In this document: piece after piece, positions 9,574 to 17,766 of the stretch
Layout of the letters: each line of letters starts with the position of its first letter
How positions within the stretch are numbered: the first letter of the stretch is position 1
NCBI RefSeq assembly: GCF_021412585.1
Contig: NZ_JAKCMI010000015.1
Coordinates: 86,000 to 149,999, forward strand
Direction of reading: 5' to 3'
DNA from: Halomonas alkalisoli
Lineage (GTDB): Bacteria; Pseudomonadota; Gammaproteobacteria; Pseudomonadales; Halomonadaceae
Length of the DNA: 64,000 nucleotides
The notes under the pieces: generated by a model
Told to the model about the DNA's origin: nothing
Seen by the model: only the letters and a program-made list of their open reading frames with translations
Database searches by the model: none
Position numbers and translations under genes: made by a program

Positions 9574-10020
9574 ATGAAGATCAACGTCGAGTTCGACCTG
9601 ACCCCTGACGAGTTCCGCCGCTCCCTGGGCCTGCCCGATGTCGAGGCTTTCCAGCAGGACTTGCTGAACCGCATTCACAAGCAGATGGAGTCCGGGGTCG
9701 AGGGCTACGACCCCATGAGCCTTATGCAGCCTTTCCTGCAGCAACAGGGGCTCTCCCAGGGGCTTTCTCAGGGCATGACCCAGGGGTTGTCCCAGGGGCT
9801 CGCCAGCTTTGGTACCTACCAGCAGATGATGCTGGATATGCTGCGCAAGGCCAGTAGCGGCAAGGCGGACCAAGCAGAGCCCGAAGAGGAAAGAGCCGGA
9901 GCAAGAAAGGAAAAGGCAGAGGCCAAGGGCGAGCAGAAGCCAGAGCCGGCCGAGGCAAAGAAGAGCAGCAAGCGGGCAGGCACGGCAAGTGCTCGCTCGC
10001 GGTCGCGACGCAGTGAGTGA
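9574..10020 (+). CDS. DUF6489-like protein with a QGLS repeat, PHA locus
   Basis: A 148-residue cytoplasmic protein opening MKINVEFDLTPDEFRRSLGL, which resembles the DUF6489 family. After about residue 57 it has five tandem tetrapeptides (QGLS, QGLS, QGMT, QGLS, QGLA), then a TYQQMMLDML helix and a long Lys/Glu/Ala-rich tail ending in a basic RSRSRRSE. Its position just before the phasin and phaC suggests a granule-associated role, but that is inference. The C-terminal third is low complexity, and the reading frame is supported mainly by the conserved N-terminus. Confidence 0.7.
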   Translation: MKINVEFDLTPDEFRRSLGLPDVEAFQQDLLNRIHKQMESGVEGYDPMSLMQPFLQQQGLSQGLSQGMTQGLSQGLASFGTYQQMMLDMLRKASSGKADQAEPEEERAGARKEKAEAKGEQKPEPAEAKKSSKRAGTASARSRSRRSE

Positions 10021-10119
10021 CCCGGCCAGGACAATGGCTTCAGGTGCGAAATCGGCGAGTGTGCCACCTTGGATTGAGCAACATTAAGTTGCAACCGAGG
10101 GCGTGGCAGACTACGCTTT

Positions 10120-10146
10120 GTGCAGTGCAGCATTCATGCCGTGCAG
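10120..10146 (+). promoter_or_regulatory. GTGCAG-repeat motif upstream of the phasin gene
   Basis: Three copies of GTGCAG lie at 10120-10125, 10125-10130 (sharing one base) and 10141-10146, 65-90 bases before the phasin start. PhaR-type PHA regulators in other bacteria bind TGC/GCA-rich sites near phasin genes. The assignment as an operator is inference; no phaR gene is visible in this window. Confidence 0.35.
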
Positions 10147-10210
10147 CTTGACTGATGGATGATCGGCGCTGCGCCCCGCATGACTTTTAGGTCCACAGGA
10201 GGTTACCGCC

Positions 10211-10648
10211 ATGCAGGACAAGATGATCGACAACTTCAATCAGCAGACGCGCCGCTTCTTCGAGCCCATGCGCAAGCTCAACTCGCTGATGCTCGGCAAT
10301 ATGGAAAAGATGACCGAGTACCAGCTGGAAGCCATGAAGCGCTATAGTCAGCTGGGTACCGAGCGTATGCGCAGTGCCTCGGAAATCAGTGACGCCGAAG
10401 ATCTCCAGCAGTTCGGCGCTCAGCAGGCCGAAATGATGAACGAGCTCTCCAAGCAGATGATGGAGGATGCCCAGGCCTTGAGCGAGATGAGCCAGGAGTT
10501 CCGCTCCGAGCTGGAGAAACTGCTCGGTGAGGCCGGCCAGCAGCTGGCCGACCAGGCAAGCGAGAGCGGGGCGAGTGCCAAGCCGGCCAGTTCGGGCAAG
10601 TCCGATACACCGGCCAAGGCAACCAGTCAGTCTTCGCGCAAGAGCTGA
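10211..10648 (+). CDS. phaP: Phasin family protein
   Basis: Phasins coat polyhydroxyalkanoate granules and control their size and number. 145 residues: an amphipathic helical core running from MQDKMIDNFNQQTRRFFEP through NSLMLGNMEKMTEYQLEAM, with many Met/Gln/Glu heptads, then a Ser/Ala/Lys-rich tail (from about residue 118) with alternating AK/SS pairs. An AGGAGG ribosome binding site lies 7 bases before the ATG. The neighbour is phaC, 125 bp downstream, so this fits a phaP-phaC operon. Confidence 0.88.
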   Translation: MQDKMIDNFNQQTRRFFEPMRKLNSLMLGNMEKMTEYQLEAMKRYSQLGTERMRSASEISDAEDLQQFGAQQAEMMNELSKQMMEDAQALSEMSQEFRSELEKLLGEAGQQLADQASESGASAKPASSGKSDTPAKATSQSSRKS

Positions 10649-10772
10649 AAAAAGTCTAGGCGCCGCCCGGTATCTCCGGGCGGTGTCATCGCCTCCACAG
10701 CGCCCTTCCGCAGGGTCCTGTGGAGGCGGTTCGTTGAAAGTCACGCCGTGAGTCGATGATCAGGAGTGGGCA

Positions 10773-12608
10773 ATGCTGTCAGGGTTGGAAGGTCCATCAC
10801 AAGTCGAGTGGGAAGAGTGGAATGCGCAGCTGCAGGAAATGGGGCAGCAGTATCAGGCGTTGATGCAGGACCTCCTCGCAAAAATGGCGCCCGATGCGGC
10901 GGCCGATACCATCCAGAGCGATATGCGGGAAGCCTTCCAGGCTGGCGCCGAGTCCCTTATGAGTAATCCCCAGCTGGTGTGGCAGACCCAGGCCCGCCTG
11001 CTGCAGGATCAATGGCAGCTGTGGCAGAACGCCCTGCGGTCCGCCAACGGCGAGCCGGTAGAGCCCCTGGTGACGCCGCTGCGCGGCGACCGACGCTTCA
11101 ACGACGAGGCCTGGAGCAACGATCCCTACTATCAGGCGATCATGCAGCAGTACCTGCTTTTCTCGCGTCTGGTCGAAGAGCTGATAGAGCGCCTGGAGGG
11201 GCTGCCCGAGCAGCAGAAGCGCAACCTGGCCTTCTATGCTCGCCAACTGGTCAACGCCATGGCGCCCACCAATTTCATCTCCACCAACCCCGAAGTGATG
11301 CGGCGTACCATGGAGACCCGCGGCCAGAACCTGGTCGATGGCCTGACTCGGCTGCGCGAGGACCTGGCCAATTCCGCCGATGGTCTGAATGTGAGCATGA
11401 CCGATCGCAGCGCCTTCGAGGTGGGTGAGAACATCGCCGTGACGCCCGGTCATGTGGTGTTCGAGAATGAACTGATCCAGTTGATCCAGTACACCCCCAC
11501 GACCGAGACGGTGTTCAAGACACCGCTGCTGGTCGTGCCCCCCTGGATCAACAAGTACTATATCCTCGACCTGCGTCCGGACAACTCCATGGTCAAGTGG
11601 CTGGTGGATCAGGGCCATACCGTCTTCCTGATCTCCTGGCGCAACCCGGGGCCCGAGCAGCGGGACCTGACCTGGGCCGACTACATGCAGATGGGGCCGA
11701 TCACCGCCATGGAGGCCATCGAGCAGGCCTGTGGCGAGAAGTCGGTCAATCTGCTCAGCTACTGCGTCGGCGGAACCCTGACGGCATCCACCGTGGCCTA
11801 TCTCACCAGCACCCGCCGCGGCCGCAAGGTCAGGTCCGTGACCTACATGGCCACCCTGCAGGATTTCCGCGACCCGGGCGAGATCGGGGTGCTCCTCAGC
11901 GAGCCGGTCCTGGCCGGGATCGAGGCACGACTCGAGAAGGATGGCTATCTCGACGGTCGCTCCATGGCCTATACCTTCAACCTGCTGCGCGAGAACGATC
12001 TCTTCTGGTCGTTCTATATCAGCAACTACCTGAAGGGTGAGAACCCGGCGCCATTCGATCTGCTCTACTGGAACACCGACGGCACCAACCTGCCGGCGGC
12101 GACGCACGGCTGGTACCTGCGCAGCATGTATCTTGAGAATCGCCTGGTGCAGCCCGGCGGCATCGAGCTGGACGGGGTCAAGATCGACCTGCGCAAGGTT
12201 TCCACGCCGAGCTATTTTATCTCGACCCGCGACGACCATATCGCCAAGTGGAACAGCACCTATTACGGCGCCCTGTTGCCCAAGGGGCCGACGACCTTCG
12301 TACTGGGTGGCTCCGGTCATATCGCCGGTATCGTGAACCCTCCGCAAAGGAACAAGTACGGCTACTGGACCAACAGCGAGTTGCCCGACAGCCATGAAGA
12401 GTGGCTGGCCGGCGCCGAGGGCCACGAGGGTTCCTGGTGGCCGCACTGGCAGCAGTGGATGACCGAGGGCGGCTACGCCGACCCGGAAAAGATGGTGCCG
12501 GCGCGCCAGCCGGGCGAGGGCGAACTGCCGCTGCTCGAGGAAGCGCCGGGGCGCTACGTGCGTACCACTATCCCCGAGGTGCTGGGAGAAGTGCCGCCGA
12601 AGGAGTAA
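10773..12608 (+). CDS. phaC: Class I poly(R)-hydroxyalkanoic acid synthase
   Basis: Polymerises (R)-3-hydroxyacyl-CoA into PHA on the granule surface. 611 residues. The N-terminal domain contains NPLVWQ-like NPQLVWQTQARLLQDQWQLW, then the conserved PLVTPLRGDRRFNDEAWSNDPYYQ. The lipase-like box is LLSYCVGGTL with the catalytic cysteine at residue 331. Further marks are YILDLRPDNSMVKW, the catalytic Asp region STRDDHIAKWNSTY and the His in GGSGHIAGIVNPP. This size without a visible PhaE/PhaR partner indicates class I. Start ATG 10773 follows AGGAG. A strong terminator closes the locus. Confidence 0.97.
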   Translation: MLSGLEGPSQVEWEEWNAQLQEMGQQYQALMQDLLAKMAPDAAADTIQSDMREAFQAGAESLMSNPQLVWQTQARLLQDQWQLWQNALRSANGEPVEPLVTPLRGDRRFNDEAWSNDPYYQAIMQQYLLFSRLVEELIERLEGLPEQQKRNLAFYARQLVNAMAPTNFISTNPEVMRRTMETRGQNLVDGLTRLREDLANSADGLNVSMTDRSAFEVGENIAVTPGHVVFENELIQLIQYTPTTETVFKTPLLVVPPWINKYYILDLRPDNSMVKWLVDQGHTVFLISWRNPGPEQRDLTWADYMQMGPITAMEAIEQACGEKSVNLLSYCVGGTLTASTVAYLTSTRRGRKVRSVTYMATLQDFRDPGEIGVLLSEPVLAGIEARLEKDGYLDGRSMAYTFNLLRENDLFWSFYISNYLKGENPAPFDLLYWNTDGTNLPAATHGWYLRSMYLENRLVQPGGIELDGVKIDLRKVSTPSYFISTRDDHIAKWNSTYYGALLPKGPTTFVLGGSGHIAGIVNPPQRNKYGYWTNSELPDSHEEWLAGAEGHEGSWWPHWQQWMTEGGYADPEKMVPARQPGEGELPLLEEAPGRYVRTTIPEVLGEVPPKE

Positions 12609-12634
12609 TCGGCAGGCATCGACGAGAAGGAATC

Positions 12635-12669
12635 AACGTGGCCCGCCTTGAGCGGGCCACGTTTTTTTT
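12635..12669 (+). terminator. Intrinsic terminator after phaC
   Basis: A perfect 12-bp stem AACGTGGCCCGC / GCGGGCCACGTT (12635-12646 and 12652-12663) with loop CTTGA, running into eight T residues at 12662-12669. This is one of the strongest terminators in the window. Confidence 0.95.
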
Positions 12670-12689
12670 GGCGATGCAAGGTCCGTGAT

Positions 12690-13680
12690 TATAGCAAGCG
12701 CAGGGCAACACCGCCGGGAGTCCTTCGGCCTCCAGTCGCGAGCTAAAGCTACCTCCGACAGTTACTTATCTCTCCCTGGCGGAGAGGATCGCTGTTGGAG
12801 CGCTGGTCCCCATCGCGACTGGCGCCGGCAGGCGCCTTGGCGGAGGTCGCAAGGGCAGTGGCTATCGCAAGCGCAGGGAAACACCGCCGGGAGTCCTTCG
12901 GCCTCCAGTCGCGAGCTAAAGCTGCTCCAACAGTTTTTTCTCTCTCCTTTGGAGGATAAGACCGCTGTTGGAGCGCTGCTCCGCATCGCGACTGGCGCCG
13001 ATAGGCGCCTCGGCGGAGGCCGCAAGGTCAGTGGTTATCGCCCGCGTTGGCAACACCGCGGTCGCGAGCTGAAGCTGCTCCCACAACGGAGTGGCGGCGT
13101 TGGCGGAAAGGATCGCTGTCGGAGCGCTGCTCCGCATCGCGACTGGCGCCGATAGGCGCCTCGGCGGAGGCTGGCACGTTAGAGGCTATCGCGAATGCTG
13201 GGCAACACCGCCGGGAGGCTTGCAGCCTCCAGTCGCGAGCTGAAGCTGCTCCCACAACGGAGTAGCGCCGTTGGCGGAAGAGATGCTGTTGGAGCGCTGG
13301 TTTCCATCGCGACTGGCGCCGGCAGGCGCCTTGGCGGAGGCTGCGAGGGCAGTGGCTATCGCCAGCGTTGGCAACACCGCCGGGAGGCTTTCAGCCTCCA
13401 GTCGCGAGCTAAAGCTGCTCCTACAACGGAGTGGCGGCGTTGGTGGAAAGGATCGCTGTTGGAGCGCTGGTCCCCATCGCGACTGGCGCCGACAGGCGCC
13501 CGGCGGAGGCTGCAAGGTCAGTGGTTATCGCCCGCGTTGGCAACACCGCGGTCGCGAGCTGAAGCTGCTCCCACAACGGAGTGGCGCCGTTGGCGGAAAG
13601 GATCGCTGTTGGAGCGCTCGGTTCGGCGCTCCGACTCCGCATCGCGACTGGCGCCGACAGGCGCCTTGGCGGAGGCCGCC
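12690..13680. repeat. REP/BIME-like palindromic repeat array with a ~492-bp higher-order period
   Basis: About 1 kb of non-coding repeats between the convergent phaC and lnt genes. Six forward units (GCTGTTGGAGCGCTG...ATCGCGACTGGCGCC...GGCGCC) start at 12791, 12964, 13115, 13285, 13455 and 13605. They alternate with six inverted units (GTCGCGAGCTGAAGCTGCTCC or GTCGCGAGCTAAAGCTGCTCC) at 12735, 12908, 13061, 13232, 13401 and 13551. Linkers occur in two sizes, in the order long-long-short, long-long-short, so forward units recur at 490-494 bp. The last forward unit has an extra ~15 bp (GCTCGGTTCGGCGCTCC region, 13615-13633). The unit resembles the TGTGGGAGCAGCTTCAGCTCGCGA type of REP known from pseudomonads. 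Open frames inside it are spurious. Confidence 0.85.
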
Positions 13681-13699
13681 ATCGCCCGAAATACCAGCC

Positions 13700-15184
13700 T
13701 CAGGCTTTGGCAGTCACATAGGCACGACGTTTCAGCCAAAGCCCCGGCAGCACCAGCAGCACGGCGAGCAGCCAGACTGGCCAGCTGCCGGTGCGGGTGA
13801 ATGGCGTGAGGCCCTGCATCGGCGTGGCTTCCCCGGTGAGGTAGGTGGTCTCGAACTGGGGGGCTCGGGCGGTGATGCGGCCCTGGGGGTCGATGATCAC
13901 GGTGACGCCATTGCTGGTGGCGCGCACCACATAGCGGCCATTCTCGAGGGCGCGCAGGCGAGCCATCTGCAGATGCTGTAGCGGACCGATCGACTCGCCG
14001 AACCAGGTGTCATTGGATACCGTCAGCAGCAGCTCGGAGTTGCGCGCTCGATCGGCCACCAGGTCGGCGTAGATGATCTCGTAGCAGATGGCGTTGCCGA
14101 TGGTGGTGCCCAGGGCCTGGATCGGCGGTTGTCCCTCCGGCCCCGGGGTCATGGCCGGCATCGGCAGGTCGAAGAAGGCGATGGTGCCGCGCAGCCAGCG
14201 CTCCAGCGGCAGATACTCGCCGAAGGGCACCAGGTGCGCCTTGCGGTACTCGCCTTCCGTATTGCCGACGCCGATCACGCTGTTGTAGTAGAGCCCGCGA
14301 TCTTCGCGCTGCAGTATGCCGGTGAGCAGGGCGCTGCCTGGCGGCATGGTGGACTGGGCACGCTCCAGAATCGCCGTGGCTTCATCCTCGAACATCGGCA
14401 ACGCCGCTTCCGGCCAGATGATCAGGTCGATATCGTCGGCCTGTTCCCGGGTCATCTCCAGATAGGTATTGGCCGCCATTCGACGGCCTTCCGGCGTCCA
14501 CTTGATCAGCTGCGGCAGATTGCCCTGCAGCAGGGCGACGCGCAGGGGCTCGCCGGCGGGCGAGGTCCACTGGGTCGGCAGGACCAGCGGGGCCAGCCAG
14601 AATGCAGCCACGGGTGCTGCGGCCCACCAGCGGCGACGCAGGAACTCGACGCCGAGCGTTCCGGTAAGCACGGTCAGCAGGGAGAGCAGGTAGACGCCGC
14701 CGACCGGTGCCCATGCTGCCAGCGGGGAGTCCACATGGGCGCTGCCGAGCAGCAGCCAGGGGAAGCCGGTGAACAGCCAGGTGCGCAGCCACTCGCCGAG
14801 CACCCAGGCACCGGCAAAGGTGAGGAAAGCGAGGCGAGGGCCTGTCAGCCGGCGATAGAGCCAGAGTGTCGCGGCGTAGAACAGCGCCATGGAGCAGACG
14901 AACAGGGTGGTCAGGAACAGTGCCAGCGGCACCCCGGTGTAGCCGTAGTCGTGAATCGACACATAGACCCAGGAAGCGCCGGAGCCGAACAGCCCGACCC
15001 CATAGCACCAGCCCTTCAGCGCGGCCTGGAGGGGCGACAGGTAGTGGATGCCCAGGACCATCAGCCCGGCGGCGATGGGGCCGAGCCACCAGAGCTCGAA
15101 AGGGGAGGCGGTCAGCGTGGTGAGCACGCCGGCGAGCAGGGCCAGGAGATAGGCCACTGCGGGGGAGAGGCGGATTTCCGTCAT
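13700..15184 (-). CDS. lnt: Apolipoprotein N-acyltransferase
   Basis: Transfers the third acyl chain onto the N-terminal cysteine of lipoproteins in the inner membrane. 494 residues. Five to six N-terminal membrane helices are followed by a periplasmic nitrilase-type domain. Catalytic triad regions are WPEAALP (Glu), RKAHLVPFGEYLP (Lys) and GNAICYEIIYAD (Cys), with SNDTWFGESIGPLQH conserved. A final membrane helix, WPVWLLAVLLVLPGLWL, closes the protein. The ATG at 15184 gives MTEIRLSPAVAYLL; a longer open frame upstream runs into corC and is rejected. It is the last gene of the ybeZ-ybeY-corC-lnt run. Confidence 0.95.
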   Translation of the reverse strand: MTEIRLSPAVAYLLALLAGVLTTLTASPFELWWLGPIAAGLMVLGIHYLSPLQAALKGWCYGVGLFGSGASWVYVSIHDYGYTGVPLALFLTTLFVCSMALFYAATLWLYRRLTGPRLAFLTFAGAWVLGEWLRTWLFTGFPWLLLGSAHVDSPLAAWAPVGGVYLLSLLTVLTGTLGVEFLRRRWWAAAPVAAFWLAPLVLPTQWTSPAGEPLRVALLQGNLPQLIKWTPEGRRMAANTYLEMTREQADDIDLIIWPEAALPMFEDEATAILERAQSTMPPGSALLTGILQREDRGLYYNSVIGVGNTEGEYRKAHLVPFGEYLPLERWLRGTIAFFDLPMPAMTPGPEGQPPIQALGTTIGNAICYEIIYADLVADRARNSELLLTVSNDTWFGESIGPLQHLQMARLRALENGRYVVRATSNGVTVIIDPQGRITARAPQFETTYLTGEATPMQGLTPFTRTGSWPVWLLAVLLVLPGLWLKRRAYVTAKA

Positions 15185-15209
15185 GGGTCGTCGTGGCTTC
15201 CTGGCGTAA

Positions 15210-16082
15210 CTATTCGTCCGTGAGCGCGTTGCTGCTTGGGGCTGCTTCCAGCAGGCGGATGCGGCGATTGTCGGCGTTGAGCACGGTGAAGCGCCAGCCG
15301 CCCAGCTCGGCATGTTCACCGCGGCCGGGCAGGTGGCCGAAGCGCTGCATGACCAGGCCGCCGACCGTATCGAATTCATCGTCGGAGAAGCCGGTACCGA
15401 AGCGTTCGTTGAAGTCCTCGATCGGCGTCAGGGCGCGGATGGCATAGCGACCTTCGCCCAGCTCGCGGATATCGTCTTCCTCGTCGGTATCGTGCTCGTC
15501 TTCGATATCGCCGACGATCTGTTCGAGAATATCCTCGATGGTCACGATGCCGGCGGTACCGCCATATTCGTCGACCACCACCGCCATGTGGTTGTGGGTG
15601 TCGCGAAACTCCTTGAGCAGGCTGTTGAGTCGCTTGGACTCCGGTACGAACATGGCGGGACGCAGGATATCCTCGATACGGAAGTTATCGCGCTCCTCGT
15701 CCGGGCAGTTGAGCAAGCGCAGCAGGTCCTTGACCAGCAGCAGCCCCTTGATCTCGTCGAGGTTCTCTCCGATGACCGGGTAACGGGAGTGTCCCGTCTC
15801 GTCGATCAGCGCCAGGTATTCGTCCGGCGGCTGGTCGGCGGCAATGGCCGCGACCTGGGAGCGGGGTATCAGTACTTCGCGCACCTGCTGGTCGCTGATG
15901 TTCAGGGCCCCCTCGATGATCATCATCGCGTCCTGCTCCAGCTTCAGACGAGTGCCGGCCTGGCGCAGGAACTCCATCAGCTCTTCCCGTGAACTGGGAC
16001 CATCATTGTCACCCGAGAGGGCGCCGAGTAGTTTCTCTAGCCAGGACTTTCCACCCTGGCCGGTCGATCGGTCTTCACTCAT
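15210..16082 (-). CDS. corC: CorC/HlyC-family CBS-domain protein (YbeX)
   Basis: 290 residues. A short N-terminal stretch (EDRSTGQGGKSWLEKLLGAL) leads to paired CBS domains (about residues 65-190, containing VREVLIPRSQVAAI and GHSRYPVIGENLDEIKG). A CorC_HlyC (transporter-associated) domain follows at about 205-285, with DEYGGTAGIVTIEDILEQIVG just before it. It lacks the DUF21 membrane domain, as in E. coli CorC/YbeX, which is linked to Mg/Co efflux and ribosome maturation. It overlaps ybeY by 4 bp and is followed by lnt after 25 bp. Confidence 0.93.
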   Translation of the reverse strand: MSEDRSTGQGGKSWLEKLLGALSGDNDGPSSREELMEFLRQAGTRLKLEQDAMMIIEGALNISDQQVREVLIPRSQVAAIAADQPPDEYLALIDETGHSRYPVIGENLDEIKGLLLVKDLLRLLNCPDEERDNFRIEDILRPAMFVPESKRLNSLLKEFRDTHNHMAVVVDEYGGTAGIVTIEDILEQIVGDIEDEHDTDEEDDIRELGEGRYAIRALTPIEDFNERFGTGFSDDEFDTVGGLVMQRFGHLPGRGEHAELGGWRFTVLNADNRRIRLLEAAPSSNALTDE

Positions 16083-16609
16083 GGGTCGAGTCTCTCGTCC
16101 TCGCTATCGAAGTGTCGCTCGCCACTGCCGCCACTCATGTCCCGAACCGGCAGATACGGGTCGGCAATGGAAAAGGTCGCCAGGATATCGCGCTCCAGCT
16201 GCTCCATGATGTCGGCGTCTGTCTCGTCGACATGATCATGCCCGAGCAGATGCAGTGTGCCATGTACCACCAGGTGAGCGTAGTGGTCTTCGAGTCGCTT
16301 GTTCTGCTCGAGGGCTTCCTGCAGCACCACGGGGTGACAGATCACCAGGTCGCCGAGCAGCGGCAGCTCGATGCCGGGGGGCGCTTCAAAAGGGAAGGAG
16401 AGCACGTTGGTGGGCCGGTCGCGGCCGCGATAGTCCCGGTTGAGGGACTGGCTCTCGTCGGCATCGACAATGCGGATAGTGACCTCGGTGCGGCGCTCTT
16501 CCGGGAAGTGAGCCAGTACGGCGTCGACCCAGGATGCGAGCACCGGCTGCTTCGGCAGGGGGCTGCCCGTGGAGGCGATCTGACGGTCGACTATCGCTGG
16601 CGGGCTCAT
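16079..16609 (-). CDS. ybeY: Endoribonuclease YbeY
   Basis: Zinc-dependent single-strand endoribonuclease for 16S rRNA 3' processing and ribosome quality control. 176 residues. The metal site H-x3-H-x5-H is plain in HGTLHLLGHDHVDE, preceded by NRDYRGRDRPTNVLSFPFE, the other family hallmark. It overlaps both neighbours by 4 bp (ybeZ upstream, corC downstream), indicating tight translational coupling. Confidence 0.95.
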   Translation of the reverse strand: MSPPAIVDRQIASTGSPLPKQPVLASWVDAVLAHFPEERRTEVTIRIVDADESQSLNRDYRGRDRPTNVLSFPFEAPPGIELPLLGDLVICHPVVLQEALEQNKRLEDHYAHLVVHGTLHLLGHDHVDETDADIMEQLERDILATFSIADPYLPVRDMSGGSGERHFDSEDERLDP

Positions 16610-17706
16610 GTCTCGCCGTAGTCCTTGCTGCCCCTTTGGCGCTCGCGCTCCTGGCGCAGCGACTCGCGCTCGCGGGTGCGGGCCTCGACCCTGGCGCGGT
16701 CCTGGACCTCCTGCTCGGCCTCGAAGCTCTCGTAGGCCTCGATGATGCGCTGTACCAGAGGGTGGCGTACCACATCCTTGGCGGCGAAGTGCGTGACGCC
16801 GATGCCGGGGGTGCCTCGCAGCACCTCCAGCACCTGGATCAGGCCGGAACTCGCCCCACGGGGCAGGTCGACCTGGGTGACGTCGCCGGTGATCACGGCG
16901 GTTGAGCCGAAGCCGATACGAGTCAGGAACATCTTCATCTGCTCGCGAGTGGTGTTCTGGCTCTCGTCGAGAATGATGAAGGCATTGTTCAGGGTGCGCC
17001 CACGCATGTAGGCCAGCGGGGCGATCTCGATCACCTGCCGTTCGATCAGCTTGCCGACCTGCTCGAAGCCCAGCATCTCGTAGAGGGCGTCATAGAGCGG
17101 GCGCAGGTAGGGGTCGATCTTCTGGGCCAGGTCGCCGGGCAGGAAACCAAGTTTTTCACCTGCCTCCACGGCCGGACGCACCAGCAGGATGCGACGAACT
17201 TCCTGGTGGTTGAGCGCCTCCACCGCTGCGGCTACGGCCAGGTAGGTCTTGCCGGTACCGGCCGGGCCGATGCCGAAGTTGATGTCATGGGCGCGAATGC
17301 TGGTGACATAGCTCTGCTGGTTCTGGCCGCGGGGCTTGATCAATACCTTGGGCGTGCGCAGCAGGACGTCGCCGTCTTCGTGCCCCTCTTCCTCTTCCAG
17401 CGCCTCGAGACCGGATTCCTGCAGGAACAGGTGCACCGTATCCGGCGATAGATCACCGGTTTCGGCTTCGCGATAGAGGTGCTCCAGCACATTGGCGGCC
17501 GCCTTCACCCGATGCCCGGGGCCTGCCAGCTGGAACACGTTGCCGCGATTGCGAAGGGTGACGCCGAGTCGTTCCTCGACCAGTTTGAGGTGCTCATCGC
17601 GCTGACCGCAGAGATTGGCCAGACGCTGGGGGTCATTGGGTTCGAGGCTCAATGTGATGATGCGGTTCGCCTGAGAAGTTGGCTGGCTCAAGACAAGGGG
17701 ATCCAT
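16606..17706 (-). CDS. ybeZ: PhoH-like ATPase YbeZ
   Basis: A 366-residue P-loop NTPase of the PhoH family and partner of YbeY. The N-terminal KH-like region (about residues 15-90) contains NDPQRLANLCGQRDEHLKLV. Walker A is GPAGTGKTYLA, Walker B is AFIILDESQNTTREQMKMF, and the conserved TGDVTQVDLPRG follows. The C-terminal tail is charged and low complexity (Arg/Glu repeats such as RTRERESLRQERERQR). The upstream gap to miaB (60 bp) holds a GC-rich hairpin (GCCCCGGC/GGCCGGGGC, about 17734-17753), so ybeZ may be partly uncoupled from miaB. Confidence 0.93.
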   Translation of the reverse strand: MDPLVLSQPTSQANRIITLSLEPNDPQRLANLCGQRDEHLKLVEERLGVTLRNRGNVFQLAGPGHRVKAAANVLEHLYREAETGDLSPDTVHLFLQESGLEALEEEEGHEDGDVLLRTPKVLIKPRGQNQQSYVTSIRAHDINFGIGPAGTGKTYLAVAAAVEALNHQEVRRILLVRPAVEAGEKLGFLPGDLAQKIDPYLRPLYDALYEMLGFEQVGKLIERQVIEIAPLAYMRGRTLNNAFIILDESQNTTREQMKMFLTRIGFGSTAVITGDVTQVDLPRGASSGLIQVLEVLRGTPGIGVTHFAAKDVVRHPLVQRIIEAYESFEAEQEVQDRARVEARTRERESLRQERERQRGSKDYGET

Positions 17707-17766
17707 GCGTTGCGAATGTGGGCTCAGCTTACTGCCCCGGCGAAGGCCGGGGCAATGACAGAATGC

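Noticed and set aside
10797..12446. 549-residue frame on the minus strand inside phaC
   Set aside because: Antisense shadow caused by high GC; phaC is complete and conserved on the plus strand.
12690..13680. Possible CRISPR array
   Set aside because: Units are long, palindromic and alternate in orientation; the intervals are themselves repeated, and no cas gene is present.
12685..13981. Open frames of 156, 201 and 236 residues across the repeat array
   Set aside because: They are translations of the palindromic REP-like units in several frames, with no recognisable domain or ribosome binding site.
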